A stretch of DNA of 64,000 nt from an uncultured Bacteroidota bacterium (lineage in GTDB: Bacteria; Bacteroidota; Bacteroidia; Flavobacteriales; Flavobacteriaceae), in assembly GCA_902526075.1 (NCBI GenBank), contig CABZJM010000002.1:53878-117877 (forward strand), written 5' to 3'. The notes beneath the pieces were generated by a model, which had not been told where the DNA came from, did not search any database, and was given only the letters and a program-made list of their open reading frames with translations. Below, one piece after another: positions 31,600 to 43,302 of this stretch. The position numbers and the translations under genes were made by a program. Position 1 is the stretch's first letter; every line of letters starts with the position of its first letter.

Positions 31600-32011
31600 A
31601 TATTTCGTCAGGTGAAAAATGGAATTCACATTCAATTTTAGCATTTTCATCACTATCACTTCCATGAATAGCATTTTCGCTAATTGATTTTGCAAACATA
31701 TTTCTTATTGTTCCCTCTTTAGCCTCCTCTGGGTTTGTTGAACCAATTAATTCTCTGAAATCGTTGACAGCATTTTCCTTTTCTAAAATAGCAGCGACAA
31801 TAGGTCCACTAGTCATATAACCAACTAAATCTTTAAAAAAGGGTCGTTCACTGTGTATTGAATAGAAACTGCTAGCTTTTTCGTCAGTCATTTTTGTGAA
31901 CTTCATTGCCTTAATCTTAAATCCAGATTTAACTATTTTGTCTAAAATAGCACCGGTATTTCCGTTTCTTATAGAATCTGGCTTTAGAATTGTAAAAGTA
32001 ATATTGCTCAT
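31592..32011 (-). CDS. ndk: Nucleoside diphosphate kinase
   Basis: [41 protein letters not shown]. Confidence 0.97.
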   Translation of the reverse strand: MSNITFTILKPDSIRNGNTGAILDKIVKSGFKIKAMKFTKMTDEKASSFYSIHSERPFFKDLVGYMTSGPIVAAILEKENAVNDFRELIGSTNPEEAKEGTIRNMFAKSISENAIHGSDSDENAKIECEFHFSPDEIFN

Positions 32012-32091
32012 TATTTTAACATTTAGTTTGCAAAAGTAACACTTTTTATTAATTTATACGGTTTTACATTTAATGATTATCTTCGTTAAAT

Positions 32092-33102
32092 ATGAATAAA
32101 TCTGAAATAGATAAAATAAAAAGATTTCTTTCCGAAGAAAGAAAAATTGTAATTATACCACACAAAAATCCCGATGGCGATGCTATTGGTTCTAGTACGG
32201 CTTTAAAATACTATTTAGATAATTTTAATCATATTGTTGATATTATAAGTCCTAATCAATTTCCGGAATTTCTTAAATGGATGGATCCTTATAATGTTAT
32301 TAAGATCTTTGATGAAGATGAAAAATATGCACAAAAAATTATTGATGCTGAATTGATTTTTACATTAGATTTCAACAATTTAATTAGAATTGCTAGTATG
32401 AAAGAGCATGTAGTAAAGTCAAATGCACAAATTATAATGATTGATCATCACGAGGAACCATCAGATTATGCTGATTTTATGTATTCAGAACCAAATATGA
32501 GCTCAACTTGTGAAATGATATATCATTTTATTGATAAAATGGGAGATTCTAATAAAATTGACAGAAATATTTCCAGATCTTTGTATGCAGGAATTATGAC
32601 TGATACAGGCTCCTTTAAATTTCCGTCTACTACAGAATTGACTCATAATGTAATTTCTAATTTATTAAAAACAGGAATATCCCATTCTGAAATCCACAAC
32701 CACATATATGATAATAATAAGTTTGAAAGAGTACAATTATTAAGCTATGCATTAAGCAAAATTAAAATTGTCGAAAATCTAAATACGTGCTACATTTCAT
32801 TAGCTCAGAAAGAACTAGAAAAGTATAACTATGAAAAAGGTGACACTGAAGGAATTGTAAATTACGGTCTTTCAATAAAAAATATTAAGTTTGCTGTTAT
32901 TTTTATGGAAAATTCTAATGATAATGTTATAAGGATTTCATTAAGATCTAGGGGTGAGTTTGATGTTAATAAATTTTCTAAAAAAATCTTTGGTGGTGGA
33001 GGCCATAAAAATGCAGCAGGTGCAGTTAGTAAAAGATCTCTTGATGATACGATACATTACTTCTTAGATTCATTAAAAAATTATAAAGAATTATTAATCT
33101 AA
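32092..33102 (+). CDS. DHH/DHHA1 phosphoesterase (NrnA-like)
   Basis: [45 protein letters not shown]. Confidence 0.94.
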   Translation: MNKSEIDKIKRFLSEERKIVIIPHKNPDGDAIGSSTALKYYLDNFNHIVDIISPNQFPEFLKWMDPYNVIKIFDEDEKYAQKIIDAELIFTLDFNNLIRIASMKEHVVKSNAQIIMIDHHEEPSDYADFMYSEPNMSSTCEMIYHFIDKMGDSNKIDRNISRSLYAGIMTDTGSFKFPSTTELTHNVISNLLKTGISHSEIHNHIYDNNKFERVQLLSYALSKIKIVENLNTCYISLAQKELEKYNYEKGDTEGIVNYGLSIKNIKFAVIFMENSNDNVIRISLRSRGEFDVNKFSKKIFGGGGHKNAAGAVSKRSLDDTIHYFLDSLKNYKELLI

Positions 33103-33109
33103 AACAGAT

Positions 33110-34243
33110 ATGAAAACAAATTTTGTAATATTTTTTCTTGCATGCTCAATGATATTTGCATGCAATAACAAAAACAAAGATCTTGATGATGGTCTTTATG
33201 CTGAATTTAACACGAGTATGGGTACAATACTAATAAAATTAACTTATGAAAAAACGCCTGTTACAGTTGCGAATTTTGTTGCACTAGCAGAGGGAAATCA
33301 CCCAAAAGTTGATAATGATTTTAAGGGTAAAAAATTCTATAATGGAATAATTTTTCATAGAGTTATTGATAAGTTTATGATACAAGGTGGTGATCCTCGA
33401 GGGGATGGAACAGGTGGACCAGGATATAAGTTTTTAGATGAAATTGATTTATCACTAAAGCATGACAAACCAGGAATACTTTCTATGGCAAATTCTGGAC
33501 CCGGCACCAACGGTAGTCAGTTTTTTATAACAGAGGTAGCTACTCCACATTTAGATGGTAGACATACAGTTTTTGGTCATGTGGTTAAAGGAATTGAGGT
33601 TCAAGATGCAATTTCAAATGTTGAAACCGCTGTGGCAGATAGACCTGTAAAAGATGTTGTCATCAATAAAGTAAAAATAATCAGAGTTGGTTCAAAAGCA
33701 AAAAAATATGATGCAGTTACAACCTGGAATGAAATGGAACCAAAGCTTTTTATGGTGCAAGAAGAAAAGAAAAGAGCTGCTATAGCTAAAATGGATTCTC
33801 TTGCCAGAATCGAAAAAGAGAAAAATTCAAATTATAGAAGCAATGCTAAAAAATTAAGATCTGGTGTTGAAATTCATTTTATAGAAAGAGGAAACGGAGT
33901 AAAACCAATGGAGGGTGATGAAATTTTTATTTATTACGAGGGTTATCTAGCTTCAAATGGAGTATTATTTGGGACCAACAGAAAAAATATTATGATTAAT
34001 TATGATAGATACTCAGAAGATTCTGAAAATAAAGGATGGTATGATCCTTTAAAAGTTTCATTCTCAAACCAAATGCAATTAATCGAAGGCTTTAAAAAAG
34101 CTTTAATGATGATGAATGTTGGTGATAAAGTTTATGCATTTATCCCATCTGGCATGGGATATGGTTCAAAGGCACAGGGGAATACAATTCCTGCGAATTC
34201 TGACCTTGAATTTATTATTGAATTAATTGATATTTCTAATTAA
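33110..34243 (+). CDS. Dual-family peptidyl-prolyl isomerase lipoprotein: cyclophilin + FKBP
   Basis: Lipobox [29 protein letters not shown] and NGSQFFIT (cyclophilin); VHFIER-type [11 protein letters not shown]...[31 protein letters not shown] (FKBP). Confidence 0.93.
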   Translation: MKTNFVIFFLACSMIFACNNKNKDLDDGLYAEFNTSMGTILIKLTYEKTPVTVANFVALAEGNHPKVDNDFKGKKFYNGIIFHRVIDKFMIQGGDPRGDGTGGPGYKFLDEIDLSLKHDKPGILSMANSGPGTNGSQFFITEVATPHLDGRHTVFGHVVKGIEVQDAISNVETAVADRPVKDVVINKVKIIRVGSKAKKYDAVTTWNEMEPKLFMVQEEKKRAAIAKMDSLARIEKEKNSNYRSNAKKLRSGVEIHFIERGNGVKPMEGDEIFIYYEGYLASNGVLFGTNRKNIMINYDRYSEDSENKGWYDPLKVSFSNQMQLIEGFKKALMMMNVGDKVYAFIPSGMGYGSKAQGNTIPANSDLEFIIELIDISN

Positions 34244-35706
34244 TCAATTTTTTGAGGAATATTAGCAAGAACTTTGGTAAAAAAGCTCCAAAATTTTTGA
34301 GTTGAAGATATAGACGCCTTCTCATCAGGGGAATGTGCACCTAATATTGTAGGTCCAAAACTTATCATGTCCATTTCTGGATAATGGGAGCCAATAATAC
34401 CACATTCTAACCCGGCATGAATAACGTTTACTTTCGGCTCCGATGAGAATAGTTTAATGTATGAATTTTTGACTTCTTTTAAAGTATTAGAATCTATGTT
34501 TGGTTCCCAGCCAGGGTATCCTCCAGAAAATGTACAATCACATGAAATATCTTCAAAAATTTTAGATATAACCTTTGATAATTGCGCTTTAGAATCTTCT
34601 GATGAAGATCTGGTTAAACACATAATTTTTAATTCTCCTTCAATCAATTTTACATTAGCTAAGTTATTTGAAGTTTCAACAAGTCCATCTATACTTTTAC
34701 TCATTTCAAAAACTCCATTTGGACAATTATTGATTGAATCAATTAATTCAACAGTCTCTTTGTCATTAAGTTGTTTAATTTTATCATTTAATATTTGAAA
34801 TTCAATATTTAAATTGGGATCAGTAAAATGAAATTTTGTTTTATATTTATGTAAGTTTCTTTTAACTATTTGTTCAAAGAAATTAACATGTTCTTTTAGA
34901 AATGAGATTACTGCACTGCTTTCCCTAGGAATGGCATTTCTAAGGCCACCTCCATTAATTGAACATATTCTAATTTTAAAGTGTTTAATTATTTCATTTA
35001 ATATTTCAAATAAAATTTTATTTGAATTACCAATACCTTTATGTATTTCTGCACCTGAGTGACCACCTGTTAATCCATTCAATGAAATTTCCACACATAC
35101 CTCATTATTAGACAAATCATTTAAAATATAACTTCTGTTCATAGTTATATCTATACCCCCAGCGCATCCAATACAAAGTTCATCATCCTCCTCAGTATCA
35201 AGATTTAATAATATTTTTCCAGATAAAATTGAATCCGATAGATTTAAAGCACCTGTCATTCCAGTCTCCTCATCAATAGTAAATAAGGCCTCTATTTTTG
35301 GATGTGAAATTTCTTTACTTTCTAAAACTGCCATAATTGCCGCTACTCCTAAGCCATTATCTGCCCCTAAAGTAGTACCACTGGCCTTAACCCAATCTCC
35401 ATCAACATACATCTTGATTCCAGAATTTAAAAAATCAAATTCAACTTCATTATTTTTTTCATGAACCATATCAACGTGTGATTGTAGAACTACAGTTTCG
35501 CAAGTGGACATATCAGATGTAGCTTCTTTGGTAATTACTAAATTACCTATTTCATCTTGTTTATATTCTAGATTATTTTTTTTTGCGAAGGATATTAGAA
35601 ATTCAATAACTTTTTCCTCTTTCTTAGATGGTCGAGGAACTTGATTTAACAAAACAAAGTTTTTCCATACCTCTGTAGGTTCTATATTTGAAACTTCTTG
35701 ACTCAT
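34240..35706 (-). CDS. pepD: Aminoacyl-histidine dipeptidase (PepD, M20)
   Basis: [45 protein letters not shown]. Confidence 0.94.
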   Translation of the reverse strand: MSQEVSNIEPTEVWKNFVLLNQVPRPSKKEEKVIEFLISFAKKNNLEYKQDEIGNLVITKEATSDMSTCETVVLQSHVDMVHEKNNEVEFDFLNSGIKMYVDGDWVKASGTTLGADNGLGVAAIMAVLESKEISHPKIEALFTIDEETGMTGALNLSDSILSGKILLNLDTEEDDELCIGCAGGIDITMNRSYILNDLSNNEVCVEISLNGLTGGHSGAEIHKGIGNSNKILFEILNEIIKHFKIRICSINGGGLRNAIPRESSAVISFLKEHVNFFEQIVKRNLHKYKTKFHFTDPNLNIEFQILNDKIKQLNDKETVELIDSINNCPNGVFEMSKSIDGLVETSNNLANVKLIEGELKIMCLTRSSSEDSKAQLSKVISKIFEDISCDCTFSGGYPGWEPNIDSNTLKEVKNSYIKLFSSEPKVNVIHAGLECGIIGSHYPEMDMISFGPTILGAHSPDEKASISSTQKFWSFFTKVLANIPQKID

Positions 35707-35771
35707 AATTAATCAAATTTTTACAAAATTAACGAATAATTAATTTATAATTTCGTTTGTATTATTTAAAA

Positions 35772-36836
35772 ATGAAAAAATTAAAGTTATCTTTCTTACT
35801 GAGTTTATTACCAATGTTAATAATTATCAAAAACATTGAGGTTGGTAATCCATATGTAGAAAAATACTACTCTGATTTTTTTTATTTATTTATTTCTGAA
35901 AAATTAAGACTTATGACTGGGTGGGTTAGCTTCCCTATTGGAGATTTGTTATATCTATTTATGATTATAAGCTTGATTTATTTTATATTTTTTAGTATTA
36001 AAAGCAGTAAAAATATTCTTTTAAATCTTGGCTCATCAGCCTTTGTCTTTATATTCCTTTTTTATTTGCTTTGGGGTTTAAATTACAAAAGACTTACAAT
36101 AAAAGATTATCTTGAAATTAATGGTGATTTCAAAAAAAACGAATTAATAAACTTTACAGAAAATTTAATAGATAGAATTAACAAGAAACATGTTTTTCTA
36201 TTTAAAAATGACAGTATTCGACCAATCAATGAATATAGTTTTAAACAAAGTGTTGAAATTTCGAAAAGGAACATTGATAAGCTTAAAGAAAAAGTGAAAA
36301 TACCAATTATCAAATCTGACTATAAAAATGTTTCGGTGAAAAAGTCATTATTTAGTTTACCCCTAACTTACATGGGATTCAGTGGATACATTAATCCTTT
36401 TACTAATGAAGCAAATATTAATTACAAAATTCCTTCAACCAGTTTAATATTTGTAATCAATCATGAAATAGCACATCAATTGGGTATAGCAAGTGAAAAA
36501 GATGCAAATTTTATTTCCTATTTAATGTTAATTAGTAGTGATAATGAATATCTAAAATATTGTGGATTATCCTATGCATTAAGATTATGCTTAAACGAAC
36601 TGTATAAATTAGATTATGAAAAATACAAATATTTACTGGAAAGTATAAACAAAGGTATTATTAAGGATTATGCAGAAATAAACAAATTTTGGAAAAATTA
36701 TGAAGGAAAAATCGAAGAAATTTCAAAAAAAAGCTATGACATATACCTAAAACAAAACAATATTCAATCTGGAATCAAAAATTATAATGAAAGTATTTCG
36801 TTAATTTTGAAATATAAATTTCAGGGAAATGAATAA
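35772..36836 (+). CDS. DUF3810 domain membrane protein with metalloprotease-like HExxH
   Basis: TM helices; LIFVINHEIAHQLGIASEKDANF contains HEIAH. Confidence 0.85.
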   Translation: MKKLKLSFLLSLLPMLIIIKNIEVGNPYVEKYYSDFFYLFISEKLRLMTGWVSFPIGDLLYLFMIISLIYFIFFSIKSSKNILLNLGSSAFVFIFLFYLLWGLNYKRLTIKDYLEINGDFKKNELINFTENLIDRINKKHVFLFKNDSIRPINEYSFKQSVEISKRNIDKLKEKVKIPIIKSDYKNVSVKKSLFSLPLTYMGFSGYINPFTNEANINYKIPSTSLIFVINHEIAHQLGIASEKDANFISYLMLISSDNEYLKYCGLSYALRLCLNELYKLDYEKYKYLLESINKGIIKDYAEINKFWKNYEGKIEEISKKSYDIYLKQNNIQSGIKNYNESISLILKYKFQGNE

Positions 36837-37617
36837 AAGAATAACCAGTTCAGAAAATAAGGATATAAAAAAACTTATAAAACTCGCTAATAAACCTAGA
36901 TTAAGAAAAGAATCTAAATCTTTTGTTGTTGAGGGCAAAAGGGAGCTTGAAATGGCGTTTTCAAATGGATTTCTAATAAAAAAAATCTACTGTAATCCCA
37001 ATATAGTTGATCCAAAAGCTATCAAATCTGAATATGATTCGGAGATAATTGAGGTAAATAATGATATTTACTCAAAAATAAGCTTCAGGAGCTCTACAGA
37101 AGGTTTAGTAGGAATTGTATTTCAAAAAAATAGTAATTTCAAATTAGACGATGGTAAAAACAATTTAGCAATTATTCTTGACGGAATAGAAAAACCCGGT
37201 AATATTGGTGCTATTTTGAGAAGTTGTGATTCGGCTGATGTTGATTTAATTATTCTTAATAATGAAAAATGTGATTTATACAATCCAAATCTTATAAGAT
37301 CAAGTTTAGGTTCAATATTTTCTCTGAATATTGTAAGTATGGAATCAGATAATACTCTTGATTTTTTAAAGGATCATAAATTTAAAATTTATGCAACATC
37401 TCTCAAATCAAAAAACAGTTTAGAAAAAATTAAATTTGGTAATTCATCAGCCATAGTTTTAGGTTCTGAAAGTTCGGGCATATCAAAATTTTGGTTAAAC
37501 AATTCTGATGAATTAATAAAAATTCCCATGCTAGGTTTAGTTGATTCACTTAATGTTTCTGTCTCAGCTGCAATTACTTTATATGAAGTAAATAGGCAAA
37601 ACAACTTTAATAGATAA
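36829..37617 (+). CDS. TrmH/SpoU family RNA methyltransferase
   Basis: FVVEGKRELEMA, DGIEKPGNIGAILRSCDSA, LGSESSGIS, LNVSVSAAI. Confidence 0.95.
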   Translation: MNKRITSSENKDIKKLIKLANKPRLRKESKSFVVEGKRELEMAFSNGFLIKKIYCNPNIVDPKAIKSEYDSEIIEVNNDIYSKISFRSSTEGLVGIVFQKNSNFKLDDGKNNLAIILDGIEKPGNIGAILRSCDSADVDLIILNNEKCDLYNPNLIRSSLGSIFSLNIVSMESDNTLDFLKDHKFKIYATSLKSKNSLEKIKFGNSSAIVLGSESSGISKFWLNNSDELIKIPMLGLVDSLNVSVSAAITLYEVNRQNNFNR

Positions 37618-37676
37618 GTTCTTAAATATTACATAAAGAAATTGCCTATTAATCTTCTTTATGCTAATTTTAAGTA

Positions 37677-39896
37677 ATGCCAACTCAGGATTTAAAAATA
37701 GAAAAGAAAGCTCTAGCTAAGGAGTATAAAGAACTTTTAAGAATAAGTTACCAATCTCTAAGCAAAGAAGACAAAAAACTAATCAGAAAAGCTTTTGATT
37801 ATGCTGTTGATGCTCATCAACACCAAAGAAGAAAATCTGGAGAGGCCTATATTTTTCATCCTATTGCAGTTGCAAAAATTGTTGCCGCTGAAATTGGATT
37901 AGATGCAATTTCAATAGCATCTGCTCTAATTCATGATGTAGTTGAAGATAATTCAGATCATACCCTTGAAAAAATTAAAAATGAATTTGGAGAAAATATC
38001 ACAAAAATTGTTGACGGTTTAACCAAAATTGGAAAATTAAACACTAAGGGATATTCTGATGTTTCAATTCAAGCTGAAAATTATAGAAAAATGCTGCTGA
38101 CTCTTAATCAGGATATTAGGGTTATTATAATTAAAATTGCTGATAGACTTCATAATATGCAAACTTTATCAAGTATGCCATATGAGAAACAAATTCAAAA
38201 AGCATCTGAAACATTATACATTTATGCCCCACTAGCTCACCGAATAGGATTATACAATATTAAAACTGAATTAGAAGATCTTGGACTAAAATATACTGAT
38301 CCTGATACTTATGATGAGATTTCAGAAAAACTTATTGAAAGTAAAAAAGATCAGGAAAAATACATAAAAAAATTCAACTCGATTATTAGTTCAACATTAA
38401 CAAAAGAAAAACTAAAATACATTATAAAGGGAAGAACAAAATCTATTTTTTCAATTAATAATAAAATGATAAGACAGGGCATTTCTTTTGAAGAAGTGTA
38501 TGATAAATTTGCTGTAAGAATTATTTACAAATCAAAGCCTGAAAAAGAAAAGTTTGTAGCATGGAAAATTTACTCAATTGTCACCGATCATTTTACCCCT
38601 AATCCCACAAGATTAAGAGATTGGATTTCTTCTCCTAAGTCTACAGGTTACGAAGCTTTACACATCACTGTCGTTGGACCCAAGAGCAGATGGGTAGAGG
38701 TTCAAATTAGAAGTGAAAGAATGGATGAAATTGCGGAAAAGGGTTATGCTGCACATTATAAATACAAACAAAAAGATGATTCAAATGACAATTTAGATAC
38801 CTGGATTAACAAATTACAGGAGGCATTAGAAAATTCCGAAACTAATGCCGTTGATTTTGTTGAGCAATTTAAGTTAAATTTATACTCAAAAGAAATTTTT
38901 GTATTTACACCAACTGGTGATCTGAAATCTCTTCCAAAAGGAGCTACACCTTTAGATTTTGCATTTGCAATACACACTGAAGTTGGAATAAAAACTAGGG
39001 GAGCAAAGGTAAACGGAAAGTTAGTTCCGTTAAACAAAGAATTATCAAGTGGTGATAGAGTTGAAATTTTAACTTCGGATAAAATAAAACCCAGTGCTAA
39101 CTGGCTGGATTATGCTACTACTGCAAGGGCAAAATCTAAGATTAAAGCCACTTTAAATGATGAAAAGAAACTTTTAGCTGACAATGGTAAACAAATTCTT
39201 AAAAGAAAACTTAAATCTCTTAAAATTAATTTCAATGATAGTATAGTTACTGAGCTTCAAAAATATTTTAAACTAAACACAAGTCAAGACTTGTTCTACA
39301 GAGTAGGAATCAACACTATTGATAATGAAAAATTAAAGAAATTTGTTGCGTCAAGAAGTAATAAATTTATTAGTTACATCAGAAAAAAGATTTCTAGAAA
39401 CAGTGATAGAAAAATTGATGAGATTAATCAGGATGAGATAACTTCAAAATATGATTTACTAGTTTTTGGAAACGATGAAGAAAAACTTGATTACAAAAAT
39501 GCTCCTTGTTGTAATGCCATTCCGGGTGACAAAGTTTTTGGATTCATTACAATAAATGATGGGATTAAGATTCACAAAAAAGATTGTCCAAATGCTGTAA
39601 GTCTTCAATCAAATTATGACTACAGAATTATAAAAGCAAAATGGATCGATTCCTCACAAGAAAAATTCACAGTACAAATTAATATAACAGGAATTGATAA
39701 AGTCGGACTTTTAAATAATATAACAAAAGTCATTTCAGAAAATATGAATATTAATATGAAAAGACTTAATTTTGAAACTGCTGGAAATACATTTGTAGGT
39801 AATATAATTATTTCAGTAAAATCGAAATTAGAAGTAAATAATCTTATTAAGAAACTTAAAGTTTTAAAAGGAATTGATAAAATCAAAAGAACATAA
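37677..39896 (+). CDS. Bifunctional (p)ppGpp synthetase/hydrolase RelA/SpoT
   Basis: HQRRKSGEAYIFHPIAVA, HDVVEDN, SPKSTGYEALHITV, TGS and ACT domains. Confidence 0.97.
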   Translation: MPTQDLKIEKKALAKEYKELLRISYQSLSKEDKKLIRKAFDYAVDAHQHQRRKSGEAYIFHPIAVAKIVAAEIGLDAISIASALIHDVVEDNSDHTLEKIKNEFGENITKIVDGLTKIGKLNTKGYSDVSIQAENYRKMLLTLNQDIRVIIIKIADRLHNMQTLSSMPYEKQIQKASETLYIYAPLAHRIGLYNIKTELEDLGLKYTDPDTYDEISEKLIESKKDQEKYIKKFNSIISSTLTKEKLKYIIKGRTKSIFSINNKMIRQGISFEEVYDKFAVRIIYKSKPEKEKFVAWKIYSIVTDHFTPNPTRLRDWISSPKSTGYEALHITVVGPKSRWVEVQIRSERMDEIAEKGYAAHYKYKQKDDSNDNLDTWINKLQEALENSETNAVDFVEQFKLNLYSKEIFVFTPTGDLKSLPKGATPLDFAFAIHTEVGIKTRGAKVNGKLVPLNKELSSGDRVEILTSDKIKPSANWLDYATTARAKSKIKATLNDEKKLLADNGKQILKRKLKSLKINFNDSIVTELQKYFKLNTSQDLFYRVGINTIDNEKLKKFVASRSNKFISYIRKKISRNSDRKIDEINQDEITSKYDLLVFGNDEEKLDYKNAPCCNAIPGDKVFGFITINDGIKIHKKDCPNAVSLQSNYDYRIIKAKWIDSSQEKFTVQINITGIDKVGLLNNITKVISENMNINMKRLNFETAGNTFVGNIIISVKSKLEVNNLIKKLKVLKGIDKIKRT

Positions 39897-39912
39897 ATAA
39901 AGTAAGTTAATT

Positions 39913-40362
39913 ATGTCAAAAAATACTGATGATCAAAATATAGTAAAGGATGTCTTTACAGAGTTTTTAGAAAAAAAAAATTATAGAAAAACACCTGAAA
40001 GATATGCAATTCTAAAGGAAGTTTATGAAACCAAGTTTCATTTTGATATTGAGTCTCTATATATCAAAATGAAAAACAAAAAATATAGAGTTTCAAGAGC
40101 TACTCTATACAACACTATTGAACTTTTACTTGAGTGCTCATTGGTTAGAAAACATCAATTTTCAAATGACCACCAGGCATCATATGAAAAGTGCTATTTT
40201 AATAAACAGCATGATCATTTAATATTAAGTAATTCGGATGAAGTAATTGAATTTTGTGATCCAAGAATAAATACAATTAAGGAAACAATAGAAGAAGTTT
40301 TTAATGTGACAATTGAAAGTCATTCATTATACTTTTACGGAAAAAAAAATAATACAAAATAA
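39913..40362 (+). CDS. Fur family transcriptional regulator
   Basis: [49 protein letters not shown]. Confidence 0.93.
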   Translation: MSKNTDDQNIVKDVFTEFLEKKNYRKTPERYAILKEVYETKFHFDIESLYIKMKNKKYRVSRATLYNTIELLLECSLVRKHQFSNDHQASYEKCYFNKQHDHLILSNSDEVIEFCDPRINTIKETIEEVFNVTIESHSLYFYGKKNNTK

Positions 40363-41634
40363 ATGGCGGTTGACTTATTATTAGGACTTCAGTGGGGTGA
40401 TGAAGGTAAAGGTAAAATTGTTGATGTTTTAACATCTAAGTATGATATAATAGCTAGATTCCAGGGTGGCCCAAATGCTGGTCACACCCTTGTGTTTAAT
40501 GAGAAAAAATATGTTTTACATACTATTCCATCGGGAATATTTCACAAAGAAAAAATAAACCTTATTGGTAATGGTGTTGTAATTGACCCGGTTATTTTAA
40601 ACAAAGAAATTGAAAATATTAAAGCAGAATATGTTGATATAACTAAAACTTTATTTATTTCAAGAAAGGCACACTTAATACTACCAACTCATAGACTTCT
40701 TGATGCAGCAAGTGAAAAATCTAAGGGTAAAAATAAAATCGGGTCAACACTGAAAGGAATTGGCCCTACATACATGGATAAAACTGGAAGAAATGGCTTC
40801 AGAGTTGGTGATTTAGAAAATGAGAATTGGAAAACAAAATATGATGAGCTTTCTAAAAAACATCAACAATTAATTAATTTTTATAATGTCGAGCTCAATT
40901 TTAGTCTTGAAAATTTAGAATCTGAATTTTTTGCTGCTATTGAAAAGCTAAGAAAAATCAATTTTGTTGATTCAGAAAATTTATTACTTAAATCTCAGGA
41001 ATCGGATAAATCCATATTGGCTGAAGGTGCCCAGGGCTCTTTACTAGACATTGATTTTGGCACCTATCCCTATGTCACCTCATCAAATACAACTGCTGCT
41101 GGTGCTTGTACTGGACTTGGAATATCTCCAAATTCCATAAATGATGTTTTTGGAATTTTTAAAGCCTACACTACTAGAGTTGGATCTGGACCATTTCCCA
41201 CCGAACTTTTTGACGAATATGGTAAAAAAATGAGTAAAATCGGAAATGAATTTGGAGCAACTACCGGAAGGCCTAGAAGATGTGGTTGGTTAGATTTGGT
41301 GGCGCTTAAATATGCATGTAAAATTAATGGAGTTACAAAGTTGATGATGATGAAGACTGATGTTTTGAGTGGTTTTGATAAAGTACTCATTTGTACAAAA
41401 TACAAATACAGAGGTCAAGTAATTGAAAATCTTCCATATGACCTTTCTGACAGTTCACTTGAACCAATTTTTGAAGAGTTTCAAGGTTGGTCTGAAGATT
41501 TAAGAAAGCTTGAATCTGCTGATGACTTACCTGAAAACTTAAATAATTATATTAATTTTCTTGAAATACAGTTAAATATTCCTATTGTTATTGTTTCGGT
41601 AGGACCTGATAGAAAAGAAACATTATTTAGATAA
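40363..41634 (+). CDS. purA: Adenylosuccinate synthase
   Basis: LGLQWGDEGKGKIVD, QGGPNAGHT, TTGRPRRCGWLD. Confidence 0.98.
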   Translation: MAVDLLLGLQWGDEGKGKIVDVLTSKYDIIARFQGGPNAGHTLVFNEKKYVLHTIPSGIFHKEKINLIGNGVVIDPVILNKEIENIKAEYVDITKTLFISRKAHLILPTHRLLDAASEKSKGKNKIGSTLKGIGPTYMDKTGRNGFRVGDLENENWKTKYDELSKKHQQLINFYNVELNFSLENLESEFFAAIEKLRKINFVDSENLLLKSQESDKSILAEGAQGSLLDIDFGTYPYVTSSNTTAAGACTGLGISPNSINDVFGIFKAYTTRVGSGPFPTELFDEYGKKMSKIGNEFGATTGRPRRCGWLDLVALKYACKINGVTKLMMMKTDVLSGFDKVLICTKYKYRGQVIENLPYDLSDSSLEPIFEEFQGWSEDLRKLESADDLPENLNNYINFLEIQLNIPIVIVSVGPDRKETLFR

Positions 41635-41638
41635 ATTG

Positions 41639-43246
41639 GTGAAGAAATCCTTGTTTTTAATCATTATCGTTTTTTTTAGTTCATGCATTTATTTAGATGT
41701 GAAAGCGCAAGAAAAAACAAAAATAAAAATTGAAAGAGCTGGTTTCTTTGAAAAGGATAAAGTCAAGTACCCAAATGCATCCGTTTTAACAAGAGATAAA
41801 AATGATAAAGTACTCATATCTCATGATGGGGTTTTAATGACATGTAATCAGGCTTTTTTTTATGAGGGTAGAAATTTTATTGAAGCTTTTGGGGAGGTTT
41901 TACTTAACCAAGGTGACACACTTAATTTAAAAGCTAATTATTTAGAATATAATGGAGATACCCGTTTAGTTTTTGCTAAAGGTGATGTTATTTTAAATGA
42001 ACCTGAGTCTGATCTATACACAGAATCAATTTATTTTGACAGAAATTCACAAGAAGGATTTTATACAAACAGGGGTAAACTTATCAGAAACTACTCCGAT
42101 ACTATATATAGCTTAAGAGGAACTTTTTTTGCTAAAGAAAAAAAATATCGATTTGAAAAAGAAGTTGATTTGAGAACCCCAAAATATAATATATATTCAG
42201 ATGTCTTAAACTATTTTACCGAATCCGGAAAGTCTTATTTCTTTGGTCCGACTGACATTATCACAGATAATTCAAAAATTTATTGTGAAATCGGATACTA
42301 TGATACCGAAAATGATAATGGGTATTTTATAAAGAATTCTAAAATAGATTTTGAAGAATATAAAATTAACGGAGATAGTATATATTTTGACCAGTCTAGA
42401 AATTATGCGTCTGCAACAAATAATATTAAAATTCTAGATACAATCAATAAAACTTTAACAACTGGTCACTATGCTGAAATTCATAGAAGTATTGACTCGA
42501 TGTTTGTAAAAAAAAGAGCCCTTATTGCCTCATTCAAGGAAAAGGATACGACATACATTCACGGCGAATCTATAATTATTACCGGAAAAGAAAATAAACA
42601 AATTATTAGAGCTTTCATGAATGGTAAAATTTTAAGAAATAATCTAAGTGGAAAATGTGACTCCATTCATTTTAGTCAATTAACGGGTATTGCCCAGTTG
42701 ATAAATAAACAAAATAGCTTTAATGAAAGATCAAGAAAAATTAAAAAGCCAATTCTTTGGAGTAACAAGAGTCAAATAACAGGAGACAATATTCATATCA
42801 AATTTGACACTGATAAGAACATAATTGATTCCCTTTTCGTCTTTGATAATGCTTTTATCATAGAGAAGGATACACTGGGAATTGGTTTTAATCAGATTTC
42901 TGGAAAAACACTAAACGGAAATTTCATTGATGGTAAATTAAAAGAAGTTGATATTATTAAAAATGCTGAGTCTGTATACTATTTAAGAAATTCTGAAAAT
43001 GAACTGATAGGAATAGATAAATCTAAATCAGCTAAAATAAAAATTTTAATTTCGGAACAAAATATAGATACATTCACAAAAATCAATCAAATTGATGGAA
43101 ATGTTTACCCCGAGGATGAATTTAATGAAAATGATAAATTATTAAAAGGATTCTTTTTTAGGGAAGATGAAATTATAAAAATAATAGATGAACTTTTTAT
43201 TGAGGATAAGAAATTCCAATTCACTAAAATCAAAAAACTAGAATAA
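41639..43246 (+). CDS. OstA/LptA-like organic solvent tolerance protein
   Basis: Signal peptide after GTG; repeated LptA-type beta units (LKANYLEYNGDTRLVFAKGDVIL). Confidence 0.85.
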   Translation: MKKSLFLIIIVFFSSCIYLDVKAQEKTKIKIERAGFFEKDKVKYPNASVLTRDKNDKVLISHDGVLMTCNQAFFYEGRNFIEAFGEVLLNQGDTLNLKANYLEYNGDTRLVFAKGDVILNEPESDLYTESIYFDRNSQEGFYTNRGKLIRNYSDTIYSLRGTFFAKEKKYRFEKEVDLRTPKYNIYSDVLNYFTESGKSYFFGPTDIITDNSKIYCEIGYYDTENDNGYFIKNSKIDFEEYKINGDSIYFDQSRNYASATNNIKILDTINKTLTTGHYAEIHRSIDSMFVKKRALIASFKEKDTTYIHGESIIITGKENKQIIRAFMNGKILRNNLSGKCDSIHFSQLTGIAQLINKQNSFNERSRKIKKPILWSNKSQITGDNIHIKFDTDKNIIDSLFVFDNAFIIEKDTLGIGFNQISGKTLNGNFIDGKLKEVDIIKNAESVYYLRNSENELIGIDKSKSAKIKILISEQNIDTFTKINQIDGNVYPEDEFNENDKLLKGFFFREDEIIKIIDELFIEDKKFQFTKIKKLE

Positions 43247-43302
43247 AAATTATTAACTCAGATTTTAAAAAATATCAAGCTCAAACTACTCCCCATCCAC
43301 TT

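Noticed and set aside
34457-34798. 113-aa ORF antisense to pepD
   Set aside because: Shadow ORF on the opposite strand of a conserved gene, no motif.
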